Assembly: GCA_037178675.1 (NCBI GenBank)
Contig: JAYMGJ010000619.1
Location: 1 to 64,000 of the forward strand
DNA from: Scleroderma bovista
Lineage: Eukaryota > Basidiomycota > Agaricomycetes > Boletales > Sclerodermataceae
DNA length: 64,000 nt
Direction of reading: 5' to 3'
Below, one piece after another: positions 48,461 through 61,485 of this stretch. The notes beneath the pieces are model-generated. The model searched no databases. It was not told the origin of the DNA and worked only from the letters and a program-made list of their open reading frames with translations. The translations under genes and the position numbers were made by a program. Each line of letters opens with the position of its first letter. The stretch's first letter is position 1.

Positions 48461-51400
48461 ATGTGCGACTCTGCGCGCCCTCTCGATTGGGCCGATGCGT
48501 GTGTGCGCATCTCATGGGCGGCGCTCTCTCCCGCCGTCCTCGTCGCAGCTATCTGCATAGGCTCACGAATCCCGCTTCCTGCCCCCCTCCGTCCGTTCCT
48601 CACTCTGCAAGAGGCTGAAGCGTTAGATGCAGAGGACAAGACCGAAGACAACGTTAATGGGGAGACTGGTGCATCCCTGTGGCGCACTGTTCTGCTCGCA
48701 TTCGTTGCTCTCGCTCAAGCACTCTTGTGGTTTGCTGCGGGCGCATACAAAGCCATCACCGACAAGCAGATCATGTGGACAGCCGTGTGTGCGTTCTTGA
48801 TCGGCGCTTCGTGGCTATATGGCATATACAAACCGGTCTTTTACCCGAAACCAACTGCACACTTGGATCTGTTCACCTTGTATGCTCTGCATCTCACGTT
48901 TGCAGTCGTGCTACTCGGCGGTGCGCTGTACGACCACAAACTACTCTATGTCCCTCTACCTCCTCGGTATCAACTTGCCGGGTTGATTGTCAACCTGGCG
49001 TCTGTCCTGGTGGAGTTGGGTGTCGTATGTACCATGCCTTTTGAGCTGCCGAGTAACCGTTTCAAAAAAGAAGATATCGTAAGTCGCAATGGACACTGGC
49101 TCGGTTAATACTAAATCAAGTTCTCAGTCCGTCAAGTATTCTCCCGAAGATTATACCACCATCCTGCAATGGATCACATTTAGCTGGGTTTACCCTCTCA
49201 TCAGACGAGGGACACATACCACCATGAACGAAGAAGATGTCTGGAATCTCAGCATTGTAAATCAGTCTCGTCCACTGTTTACGAAATTCAGTAAACTTAG
49301 GTGAGTAAGATTTACGTTCACGTAGTTTCCATGAATTCATATAATCAGACGACAGTCACTCGTTCTTTGGATATTTGCTGCCAATTCGAGGGATATCGTG
49401 TAAGTCCCTCACGCTTGAGCGTAACACCCAATTAACACCGTACTTCGTGCCAGGATGGACTTCGTAGGGACAATCGTCAGCATCATCTTCCAATACGCAT
49501 CTCCGTTCTTCCTCCGGTAGGCATATCCATAAATACATATCAATCACTGCGCTAAATTCTACACTCAGACGTATCCTCGACATCATCGATAACCCTAACA
49601 CTGAATCCCGGAGATCTGCATACATATATGCATTCCTAGCCTTTTTGTGTTCGTTGCTCAAGGTACGCAGTACAAGTCCTCGGCTTTTTCGTACCAGCTC
49701 ACGATGAATCATTCTACGCGATGATGTTACGCAACTAGTCCCAGGCCGACCTACAACATCTATGGCATGGTAGACGCGCAGCAACGCGGACCCGTATTGA
49801 GCTCATGGCAGCGATCTATGACAAGGCACTCAAACGCAAAGACTATTCCGGCATTATCGATAAAGACAAGGTTAAAGAAGCTGCTGAGAACAAGGAAGCT
49901 GTCTCTGGCGAACAGCCAAAGACGAAGACAAATCCGAGTGCGGATGACCCGAAAGCGGGTGCAGATGTGGGCAAAATCGTCAATTTGATGGCTGTGGATG
50001 CGAATAGGATCGCCATGTTTCTTTCATCCTGCTATTTTGTTTATGGAAGTGAGTTATCGGCACGTTGAGTTTTCATGTGGATAATGTTCGAAACTGTCGG
50101 CCTTTGTAGGTGTCATCGAAGTCATCGTCGCTTCTGCTTTTCTATACCAGTATGTCCATCCCCTTCCATTTGTGCTGTATCCCAATCTCCACTCTTACCA
50201 TGCTAACAGGCTCCTCGGCCTGTCTGCCTTCGCAGGTTTCATCGTCATGATAATAGGCTGGCCGCTCAACAGCTACGTCACCCGGCGCAGGATCCGCATC
50301 CAAAAAGGCGTCTCTGCCGCACGCGACAAACGTATGGGAGCCCTGACCGAGCTGTTGATTTCAGTCAAGTTTGTCAAGTTCTTCGCTTGGGAAGGTAAGT
50401 GGATTGAGAGAGTCATGGATGCAAGAGCACATGAGATGGGTTGGATGGTGAAGTGTAAGTTGTGTCGCTCCTTGATCCACGTTCCTATGCATATTCCTGA
50501 CGTCGTGTGAACTGTACGCGACAGCCCGTATCAATTCAATCATGTTTAGCGCTATATGGTCGTCGGCGCCCATATTCGTTTCCCTGATCTCGTTTGCGGC
50601 GTATGTTTATCAGGGGAACAAGTTGACTGTTGCAATTGCATTTACGGTGTGTGCTCTTTTCGTCGATGATATCTGGGTTGGAGCGTATGCTGACATGACG
50701 CGCCCTTGGTGCATGTAGGCGATTGCTCTATTCAATATGATCCGGTACGTTGTTTTCCGTTCTGCGTTTCGTCTCGGGCCGTGGTTTACTGTTGCTGTAC
50801 ACAGACAGCCACTGAATGCATTTCCTTCGCTCGTCGTTCAAATCCTCCAGGTTCGTTTCATTTCACTCTCTCATCCTCTTCATGTCGCCCATCTCCCGGC
50901 CACGAGTTTATGACGTCCTCATTGTTTTTATTCCAGACGATGGTAGCCGTCAGACGTATCGAGACGTACCTTGACGAGGAAGAAGTGACAGAGCAGGTAT
51001 CATCGTTGAAGGATTATTCTCCGTCTACGGTGCAGAACCAGGAGCAGGAACACGAGGAACAGGGCCTTGAGATCAAGAGTGGGACCTTCAAATGGAACGA
51101 GGTGCCCGATAAGTCCGAGGACGAGACTAGCAATTCCAAGAACAAGGGCAAGGGCAAAGCGGACAACACGAATAGTGGGAGCGTCACCAGTAGTGGCGCA
51201 ACGACTCCAACGAGCGTGACTGGCGTCAAAGCTGAAATTGTCGAGTACAAGTTTGAGCTGAAGGATATTTCGGTACGGTTTCCGGAGGGCGAGTTGACAT
51301 TGGTTACTGGGCCTACTGCAAGTGGGAAGACGGCACTGCTGGTGCGTGCCGCACCTCGTAAGCCCATGAAGCTGATTGACTCTTCTTGTGTAGTTGGCTC

Positions 51401-54400
51401 TCCTGGGTGAAATGACACTCGTTGACGGAACCCTCATCATGTCCAAATCTATTTCGCAAATTGATGAGTTCGGAAACATGCATGCAATTTCGTATGCTGC
51501 TCAGATGCCGTGGCTGCGACACCAGTCCATCAAGGATAATATACTTTTCGGGCAGCCGATGGACGAGGAACGCTATAATGATGTTGTCGAGTGTTGTGCA
51601 TTGAGGCCGGACTTGGAAATTTTCGAGGATGGAGATGAGACAGAGATTGGTGCAAGGTGCTTTTTTTTCTTCCTTGTCTGCCTCCCATTTGACTTTCATT
51701 CGTGGATTCCAGGGGTGTGAGTTTGTCTGGTGGACAAAAGGCCAGGGTGGCGCTTGCACGTGCTGTGTATGCGCGGACGAAGTATGTTCTCCTCGATGAC
51801 CCGTTGAGTGCAGTCGTACGTTTTCACTTAGATAATTCTATGATGGCACCTTATCACCTCTGTATTTTCCAGGACAGCCACACGGCACGGTTCTTGTATG
51901 ATAGGCTCATCCGCGGACCACTATTAGCCAATCGGACAGTGGTATGTCGCACTTTGCATCCCGTCAATCGTCCTCGACTATCAATTTAATTATTATTATG
52001 CCCAGATCCTAGTCACGCATCATGTCGAACTTGTCCTTCCAGGGACACACTACCTCATCCGCATGCTTGACGGCCGCATCGACACACAGGGAACAGTCAA
52101 AGATCTCCGTGCACGTGGCGTCTTGGACGGTATTGAGCAGGATTCGGCTGCTGATTTGAAGTCATCAGAGCCAGTTGTGCCGTCGGAAGAACCAATCGAG
52201 GCTATCGATGCCGAGTCTCCCGAGTTAGGCCAAGGTCAAGATGGGAATAAAGATGTGTCTCAACAAGTCAAGCGGAAGCGGCCAAGGAAACTGGTCAAGG
52301 ATGAACATCGTGAACAGGGTGGTGTCAAGTTCTCGATATACAAGTCGTATATGAAAGCTTCGTACGTCGACTTTTTGCCAACCCCTGATGACTCTACCTT
52401 GGTGTGTGGGTCGATCAATTCATGCCGCCTTTTACTTTTAGGTCATATTGGACGTGGTGTATTTTGGCTCTCTTGGTTGCATGTTCGCAGACTTTGGGTG
52501 TCGCAGAGAAACTCTGGGTTCGGGTGAGTGCACCTCGTTCTTGCGTGAATGGTCCGCAGTTGATCGGCTTATCCACTATAGGAATGGGGGCAAGCATACG
52601 GTACAGGAATATCAACTAAGCCTTACATGTTTACGTCTTCGGCCTTGAAAGAGAACGAAGCACCGATGCATGGGCCGTACCACGACACCATCTTGTCGTC
52701 CAATCCTTTTATTTACACTCACTCGTTGTGGTTCACGCTCCCAGACGCCAACGAACATCCGCTCTTCTACGTTGGCGTGTATGGTGCTATCGGAATGGCA
52801 ACAGCTGTCGTAGGCATACTTGCCTCAGTAGTGCAGTACACGGGTGCACTAAGAGCATCTCGAACGCTGTTCAAGAGGCTTCTGAGTACGGTTGTCCTTG
52901 CTACGATGCGGTGGCATGATATTACTCCGCAAGGTAAGCACGACGAGCACTGCTCGTCACGTTTATTTTTCCCTCTGACTCTTTGTCTTTCTTATACAGG
53001 TCGGATGCTGAATCGCTTTGGCAAGGATATTGAAACAATCGATACAAATTTGGCCAGTTCTATGTCCTCGGTCAATTCATCACTTGCTACATTCGGTGCA
53101 TCTATTATAACTGTTGCGTGAGTATATTTTGTTCCTTCAACTTCCTTGATTATACCCTAACGGGGACCCCTCCAGATTCTTCTTCCCGCCTTTCTTGATA
53201 CCCGCGGCTATCATGGGGTACGTCTACCGCATCCTTGCAATAGGATATCTTAATACGGGACGTGACTTGCGCCGCATGGAATCGAATTCGAGGTCTCCTA
53301 TATTCTCCGGTTTCGCAGAGTTGTTGGAGGGCATTGTCACCGTGCGCGCGTTCTCTGCCGAACGGCGATTCTTAAACGATCTACATGGCAAGATCGACGT
53401 GACGACCAAGGTCAGTAGTGCCTGCACTATAGTTCAAATACCACCATGCTGAGTATGATATGTAGATGTGGTATAATTTCTGGATGACCAATCGATGGCT
53501 GTTGCTGAACTTCGATATTTTGGGTGGTTTTGCTGTGTTGATCACTACGCTATTTGCGTTGACGGGGTATACTAAGGCGGGTACTGCAGGTTTGTGTATT
53601 ACGAGTGCAATGACGTTTACGACGAGTGTGTACTGGGCCTGTCGGTACTGGACGACTCTCGAGCTCGACTTAAAGTATGTATTTAATGGATGGCCCACTA
53701 CAGATGCAGTGACACATTTTACAGCTCTGTCGAACGTATTGTAGAATACCTCGATCTCCCACAGGAACCTCCTGCCATAGTCGAGTCGAACCGTCCCCCT
53801 GCACACTGGCCTTCTAGCACGAGCAACAATGCGCTTGTTTCAGTTGAAAATCTCGAGATCAAGTATTCCCCTGAGCTACCCCCTGTCCTGCACAATGTGT
53901 CGTTTACATTGAAGGCGAAGGAGCGTGTTGGTCTCCTTGGACGTACGGGTAGTGGCAAGTCAACACTGGCCATGAGTATCCTCCGATTTGTGAGCCTTCG
54001 GTCCTTTGCCACTGGCGAATCTTTGACCAAATTTTGGTTCTAGGCAGATCCTGCGAGCGGACGGATTTTGATCGATGGTATCGACATTTCGACGATTGGA
54101 TTGCACGATCTGAGGTCTCGTTTGGTAAATTGCTTGTGAATGAGTATTCGTACCTTTGCTAACAGACACCGTTGTAGACATTTATTCCTCAGGTATGGGA
54201 TCTAAAGTACCCTTCGAGGATTCGTATTTGATATAGTTCAGGATGCCATGCTGTTCTCCGGAACCTTGAGAGATAACCTAGACCCCTTCCGTACGTCGCC
54301 TCAATATATACCTTTTTGTCGTGTGACTAATAACGTTTCTATATGCCAGACGAGCATGAAGACTACGAATGCCTTGACGTTCTATTCCGTGTCCAGATGC

Positions 54401-55044
54401 TCAGTCAAAGCGCCTATGCGACACAGCGCAATTCCGGTGCTCCCTCGCGTGCATCCACGCCAGAAGACGTAGCTTCATCTGTCCCATCAACACCTGCAAC
54501 TGAGATTGATACTAAAGTCACGATTACCCTCGATACGCAGGTATCAGCCGGAGGTGCAAACTTCTCTCAGGGTCAGCGTCAATTGATCGCCATGGCACGT
54601 GCGCTTCTACGCCGAAGTTCAATTATCATTCTCGACGAGGCGACGAGCAGTATCGATTTTGAAACAGATGCCAAGATCCAGGCGACCATTCGTGAGGAGT
54701 TCAACGAGTCGCTCCTACTAACAAGTACGTTTGCTGAGATGTTCTGTATTATGACCGAGCTGGTTGATAACGGCAATATTTGTAGTTGCACATAGGTTAC
54801 GCACGGTCATTGACTATGATCGCCTGATCGTGCTTGACAAAGGGGAGGTTTGTCATTTTCTAATAACTTATTGAAACACTGATTGATACTTGTTGAAAAG
54901 GTCGTAGAGTGTGATACACCCTGGGCCCTGATCCAAAAAGAGGGTGGCATTTTCAGGACCATGTGTCTTAAGAGCGGAACGTTTGCTGAATTGGAGGCTG
55001 TTGCCAAGGCAAAGGCTGAAAAAGATTTGGCGGCGCACCTGTGA
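48461..55044 (+). CDS. ABCC (MRP-type) full ABC transporter 1
   Basis: Multi-exon gene from ATG 48461 ([20 protein letters not shown]). An N-terminal TMD0 with about five helices (to ~49060) and a linker [20 protein letters not shown] precede TMD1 (49300-50930). NBD1 has Walker A GPTASGKT (about 51309), signature [15 protein letters not shown] (about 51723) and Walker [16 protein letters not shown]2 (52440-53740) leads to NBD2, with Walker [10 protein letters not shown] (about 53940), a 15-nt microexon TFIPQ (54178-54192), the variant signature [16 protein letters not shown] and Walker [14 protein letters not shown]. The end [20 protein letters not shown] is at 55044. Such pumps export conjugates, toxins or bile-acid-like compounds at the vacuole or plasma membrane. 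Substrate is not predictable. All motifs intact. Confidence 0.92.
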
Positions 55045-55365
55045 AATGCGAGCACACTGTTGCACCTCGTGGTCTCTTTGAGGGATGTAGAGATATATTC
55101 GATAACATTTTGCAATGGCAGTGCTCTAGAAAAGAACGTTAGCAGAGATGCAATTAGAGACCACTGTGGGGTAACACTGGTGAGAATGGCATACTGACTT
55201 CCTCGTAATGAGGTTAATATCTAGCAATCCGATGAGTAAACCTTTTTCACCAAGATGCAATAGATCATAAAACTCCTCTCGTGAGCAACCAACCCATTAG
55301 AATTATAGTAGCCTGCCAACAGTAATATATATATATTACAGATGCCTGGTAGTACACAATGAGTC
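55045..55365. other. Intergenic between convergent ABC genes
   Basis: About 320 bp, AT-rich, with a (TA)n-like stretch near 55327. It should hold both 3' UTRs and polyadenylation sites. No gene seen. Confidence 0.5.
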
Positions 55366-58300
55366 TCAGTGCAGGGTTGCGGGTATCTGTGAGAAAAGAG
55401 TATCTAGTTGCTGCTCAGTCTGAAAATGCATTGTCCGGAAAGCTTCGCTATGTGTCACGTTCGACGGTGTGTCAAACCCAACAACCTAGAATAAAAGGAG
55501 CGCTAGTTAATGTGCATTGATGTCATGAAATCTGACACTAACCTTCCCATCCTGAAGAACAATCCAACGATCGTAGTCAACTATAGTAGCAAGTCTGTGC
55601 GCAACTGCAAGGTTCAATCATTCCATTAATTCCAATAAATGCAGGTATAAAAACTCACTGGTGATTAGTAATGATTCGGAGAAGTGCTCACGTATTGTGG
55701 CTTGTATTTTTGAATCCGTATCGAAGTCGATGCTGCTGGTTGCTTCGTCGAGGATAATGATTGCACATCGCCTTAGGAGGGTACGGGCCATGGCGATCAA
55801 TTGCCGTTGACCCTGAGAGAAGTTAACTCCCCCAGGAGCGACCTGGGTATCTAATGCGATGACCGCCCTTGGACTGCTTCCAACTTCAGCCTGCGATGAA
55901 CTACCAGAGCCACGCCATGATTGATGGATTATGTCGCCCAACAATTGGACACGGCGAAGGGCATCCTCGCATTTATGGTCCTCATGCTCTCCTACCATGA
56001 TGCATTAGCAGCGTTGTTGCACAAGATCAGTCACCACGAACCGAGTGGATCTATGTTCTCCTTCAATGTCCCAGAGAACAGCACAGGATCCTAGATATAA
56101 TTTTGAGCCCAGACACAGAAGGCAGGAATAAATGCCCATACCTCCGGAATATATGCCTTGACACTAACATTGAGCCAATTCACTATAAAAGGGACTGCAA
56201 ACTTACCAGGCGACGTCTTAAGTCATGAACACCGATGGTAGAGATATCAATCCCATCTATCACGATGCGGCCTTCCGCAGGATCAACCTAACGAAAGCAT
56301 TCAGCTTGCTAAACTAAGAGTGTCGAGAAACTCCATGAGCACTTACAAATCGCAGCATACTCATAGCCAAAGTCGACTTTCCGCTTCCTGATCGCCCAAT
56401 GATACCAATGCGTTCGCCTCCATTCAAGGACAATGAAATGTCATGAAGCACCAGTGGTAAGTCATCCGCATAGCGGACAGAAAGATTCTCGATCGATATC
56501 AACCTTTGACCTCTTGTGCTGGAAGGCCAGTGCGCTGGAGGCCTGTTCGACTCGATAATAGGTGAGGGTTCTTGGTCAATATGCAAGTACTCTGCTACCC
56601 TTTCCACGGCACTGTGACAAACAGATTGGCAGATTAGAAACATCTCAAGATAGTAGAGGGTAACGATATACTTCAAATCGAGCTCCAAAGCAGTCCAAGA
56701 ACGGCAAGCAAAGTACACACTCATCGTGAACGACATTGCACTGGTAATGCAAAGGCCAGCTGTTCCTGCTGGAACATAATCGGACAGTGCAAGCAGAGTG
56801 GTCATTAATACTGCCAAAGCCCCAATGGCGTCAAAATTGAGTAGAAGCCACCGGTTGGTAATCCAGGAATTGTAGTACATCTGCAAGACAGGGTAGATCA
56901 GTACGACAGGATCCTTTGCAGGGGTGAAATCAGACTTTGATAGCGATGTCATTCTTCTTGTGAAATTCCTCCATAAATCGATTTTCGGCCGAAAATGCCC
57001 GTATCGTTACAATACCCTCCAGTAGTTCCCCGAACCCAGAGAAGATGGGGGACCTAGATGTAGATTCCATACGACGCAACTGACGACTAATATTCAGGTA
57101 ACGCTTTGCGATCATGCGATATAATACCGCGATGAACGTCGCTGGTACCAAGAACGTAGGGAAAAATACCCTGAAACCCAAATTGGTTCAATTGGTAGAT
57201 ATACAGAATCGCAAAGAACACGTACGCAACAGTAAGTACGGCCACACCGAAGGCCGCAAGTGAAGTGCCGACAGTAAACATGGTATTAGAAAGGGTGCTA
57301 TCAATTGCGTCCATGTCTTTGTTGAAGCGGTTTAATAGCCGTCCTGAAAGTATTAAGGTTTGAGAGGCACTTCCGAGATGGGATAAACCTTTACCACTAG
57401 GCGTGATATCATGCCAATGCATGGTAGCATGAACCACTGTTCTTAGTAGCCGACTAAAAAGAGACCGAGATGCTCCAAGGGCTACGATGCACTGCACAAC
57501 AGTGGATCCGACACTAAGAATAGCAGTGAAGGAACCAATGACCGCGTATATCTTGACATAGAAAAGAGGTTGGTCCCGTGCATCAGGAAGGGTCACCAGA
57601 TCGAGCCAATAGTTGGTAAGAGCTCCATTGCTTATAGTTGTCGCGTTGTACGTCTCGTAAGCTCCGCCCCATTCCTTAACATTGGGTGTCAGTGTCGAAC
57701 AGATTAAATATGTAATCACTGACCCGGATCCAAAGCTTTTCAACCACTCCCATGCCCTGCGAGCACACGATCAACAACGACATAAGACACCATAACCAGA
57801 GGGCCCTATGTTAATATTAGTGTTCCCATTGACAAAGATGACAGATATGACGCACGACGCTGTGAGATAAGTCATATAAGTGGAAAGCTTGATTCCACCC
57901 TTTTCCATGGATTCGTCCTGAATATGGGATATTGTGAATGGGCGCCTTTCGTGCCGTCGACCTTCATCACTCTTCCTTTGTCCTTCTCCAGCCAAGTCAA
58001 GTGGCGGAAAATGCAATACGCCATTGCGGCGTTGTTCAACGATCTGCCCATCGAGCATGCGAACTAGATAGCTCGCTTGGGGAAGAACGAGATCAAAATG
58101 ATGAGTAACTAGGATCTAACAAGCATCAAGGTTACAGTGGCCAACCTTCATTCTTGATTACTTACCACAGTGCGATTCTGAAGTAGTGGTCCACACAGCA
58201 ACCGCTCAAACAAGATACGATGTATTCCACCATCCTGAGGGATGTGAAACTGTGTAAGCATGAATAACCGAGGATTACTTGGGATACGCACAACTGCGCT

Positions 58301-61300
58301 GAAGGGATCGTCCAGCAGAACATATCTAGTGTCCGCATAAACGGCACGAGCTAGGGCAACTCTACGTGATCCGTCAATAGAATTTCATCAAATAGAGCTA
58401 AGCAACATGCCGAATTCTTTGTCCACCAGATAAATTCATACCCCTGGATCATCTGGCATGAACTAACAATCATGCGAACGCCTGAAAGAACCCACCGGTC
58501 GCCAATTAGGGTATCATCGCCATCTTCCAATGTATCAAGGTCGGGACGCAGGGCACAGCATTCAACTACATCATTGTATCTTTGCTCGTCGTATCGATAT
58601 CCGAATAGAATATTTTCTTTGATCGTGCGACGTTGTAACCAAGGTGTTTGGGCAGCGTACGAAATTGTAGGCGCAATCCCTTTGGAAAGGTTTAACTTCC
58701 CCCGGAGTTTGGTCATTTCACCCAATAGCGCCAGCTGAGGACGCATTGATTTATAACAACGAGAGAGAAATGGAGGCAGCTCACAAGTAACGCAGTCTTT
58801 CCGCTCCCTGTTGGTCCAGTGATAACTGACAATCTCCCTTCCGGAAAGCGTACAGAAATATTTCGTAGTTGAAAATGATTCGTCCCTCGTAGCTGGATTA
58901 TGCTTTCCCCTGAGTTACCACCAGTTGTAGCTTCAATTCCCTCAACCGATGAAGGCATCTGAGCATTCAACTTGCCATTTGGTTCCTGACGTTCTTCTGG
59001 CTTATTATCCAAGTTTGATTCCCACTGGAAAAAGCCTCTCTCAATAGAAATATTTCCCCTTCATTGGAACCACCGGAGCTAACATGCGTTGCTTTTAATG
59101 AAGAAACCTGCTCAGATACCTCTTCCTCATGGAGGAAGGCTTCAATCCGTTGCAGAGAAACCCTGGCCTGCAGGAGACTAGTGAGGTCATTTCATGGGGA
59201 AAAGTGGGACAAGTCATGCCTGGAAAACCTGAAGAATGAACGAAGGAAGGATGTTCAAAGGTTGCCTACAGTACAAGACACCTATAAGAAATCGAAGGGT
59301 CAGTGATGAACCATCACACACCTCAGCATGGCCATGAGGGCAATAGACTGCCAGTGATAATCAGTCTACAATGTGCAATGACACAAACTATCCAAAGCTT
59401 ACTGTGAAAGCAACAGAAGCAGTTAATTGGTGGCCATGGTAGACATATACCAAAAATGAGGCCACAGATACCAGTATGGGTGCAGACACCCAAACTAGCG
59501 CGGTTAAAATGGAGTTGATACAAGCTGGTCATCGTGCAGTGAGCCCAACAGTTAATAGAAAGGTGAATACTAACATTTCTTCATCCATTGCATCTCTCTG
59601 TTACGGGAGTCTAAAACCCGCTCAATCCAGCGTTCCTCCCATGCAAAGAATTTAATGTATTTGATGGCCTTCGCAAGCTCGTCGAGAACAGCCATACGGT
59701 GGTCGCGTGATGCAGAAAGTTCATTCTGGATTTGAATTCCAACCCGCGTGATGTAGATATGAATAGCCCAGGCAACGAAGATCACAAGGAAGCCTGCGAA
59801 TGCGGCAGAGCCTAGAAGGCTAAGGATAACTATATTCAGGCACCGAATTTGCAGAAAATGATGGACAGACATACTCGAATAAAAAAACGAGAGCTAAGGT
59901 AATTTCCAAAGGACCTTCAATCGTTTGGGTTAGCAGATATTCCTAGGCTGTGATACTGAACAGCTCACCTCCGTAGAGAAGATAGGCACTCCCAACAATC
60001 AAAGAAATCTTGTTGGCGTCTATGGCCATCAAGTTTACGACTTTGCCCACGTTCGCGTTTGGTTTGGGAGTATTGGATCTGTCGTCGCCAGTTGTTGCGT
60101 CCTTATCCATGACACCGGAATAATCTCGTCGCTTGAGTGCCTTGTCAAATATAGCATCCGTGAGTTGAATACGGACACGAGCTGAGGCACGTCTTCCAAA
60201 GAAGAGACGTTGGGCATCAGCTTCCCCCTGAAAGAGTATATAGTGGACGAGTAAGAAGACAGTGACCTAATTTACCTTCATCAGAGCACAGAAGCATAAA
60301 ATAAATGCCTGAACGTATGCTCTTGAACGACGCTCAGGTGTGGGGTGATTGATTAAATCCAGAATGTTACTGATGTCCGTTATAAGGCGGATTCACGTAG
60401 TCGCAATGAATTACACTGACCGGAGGAAATACGGCGAACCATAGCTAAGTGTTACCGTGAGGAAAGTAAGGAGGATATCAAGACTGCGGGGTTCAGGGAC
60501 CATGGCGTGTAGGGAGTGAGTAACTTACATGATGTCACGGGAGTTAGCGGCCACGAGACGCCATAATAGACTTGATTGGCTACATGTGTTCTCAAGGGTG
60601 GTGAATTTAGTGAAGACAGGTTTCGACTGCAAAGTCGGGCTCAGGTCCCAGACGTTTTCCTCATGCATATCGGTTGTGGATCCGCGCTTGATGAGAGGGT
60701 ATACCCAGCTAAAAGTTGCCCATTCAAAGATACTGGCATAGTCTTCTGGCGAACGCGTTACGTACTGAGAACGTTTCAAATGAGTGCAGAGACAAAAATT
60801 CTTATGCAATGCTTACAACGTCGTTCTTGATTGCATCGGGCGGGATTTTCAATGGCATTTTGGAGATCAGCAACAAACCGAATGCGACTACGGCTACATT
60901 GGCAGTCATTCCCATCCATTGAACGAGATGCATCGAGGTGGCATATGCATAGAAGTGGTATAAAGAGCCTGCCAGGGTGATAACCCCAAAGGTGAAGTGT
61001 GCGGTATACAGGATGAATAGATCGATATATGCTGTTGCCTTGGGATAAAGTGCGGGTTTCAGTGCATTGTAGAGCCAAGTGGTACTGATCACCAAAAAAC
61101 AGATTGTGTCCCGAACATGTCCCTCCCTCCTGAAAAATTCATAGATCCCCCGGGTCGCCCAAAGAAAGACTTCGAGAAAAGCAATCCAAATGAGAAGTGT
61201 GGTACGCCACGTAGGAGAGGTGCGTTCGGTTGGAGTTTCAGGCGCGAGGTAAGATGGAGATTCCGGGAGAGTTAGGGCATCTGCTTCTTCTGAGGTCACA

Positions 61301-61485
61301 GGATCTTGGAAGGGCTCGTTAACACGACTCCATGCTCGGGAAATATAGGCCGGGGGCGATATCGGGATCGAGGCAAAGAAGAACCCTGTGGCCAACAATG
61401 CGGGTATGCTGGCGCTCCATACTGTTTGAACACAAGAGTTTCCAATATCCAAAGGACCGCTGCCTTCGCAGAAGGGGAAAACCAT
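55366..61485 (-). CDS. ABCC (MRP-type) full ABC transporter 2, paralogue in inverted orientation
   Basis: Same architecture and intron logic as the neighbour. Start 61485 (MVFPFCEGSGPLDIGNSCVQ), TMD0, linker [20 protein letters not shown] (about 60770), TMD1, then NBD1 with Walker A GPTGSGKTALL (about 58810) and [20 protein letters not shown]. The signature [17 protein letters not shown] is restored by introns including a GC-AG intron (58362-58410). Walker B is YVLLDDPFSAV. TMD2 leads to NBD2 with Walker [16 protein letters not shown] (about 56380), microexon AYIPE (56142-56156), [18 protein letters not shown] and [12 protein letters not shown]. The end is VVGFDTPSNVTHSEAFRTMH then QTEQQLDTLF at 55366. 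This last segment lacks the usual CLKSG(T/S)F.EL tail of the group. Motifs suggest an active ATPase. Confidence 0.9.

Noticed and set aside
48461..49108. Treating the first open frame as a separate small membrane protein
   Set aside because: It is the TMD0 and linker of the ABC transporter; the same arrangement occurs at the start of the inverted paralogue.
58411..58480. ABC transporter 2 as a pseudogene because its NBD1 signature seemed disrupted
   Set aside because: Two introns, one with a GC donor, restore the signature and reading frame; all other motifs are intact.
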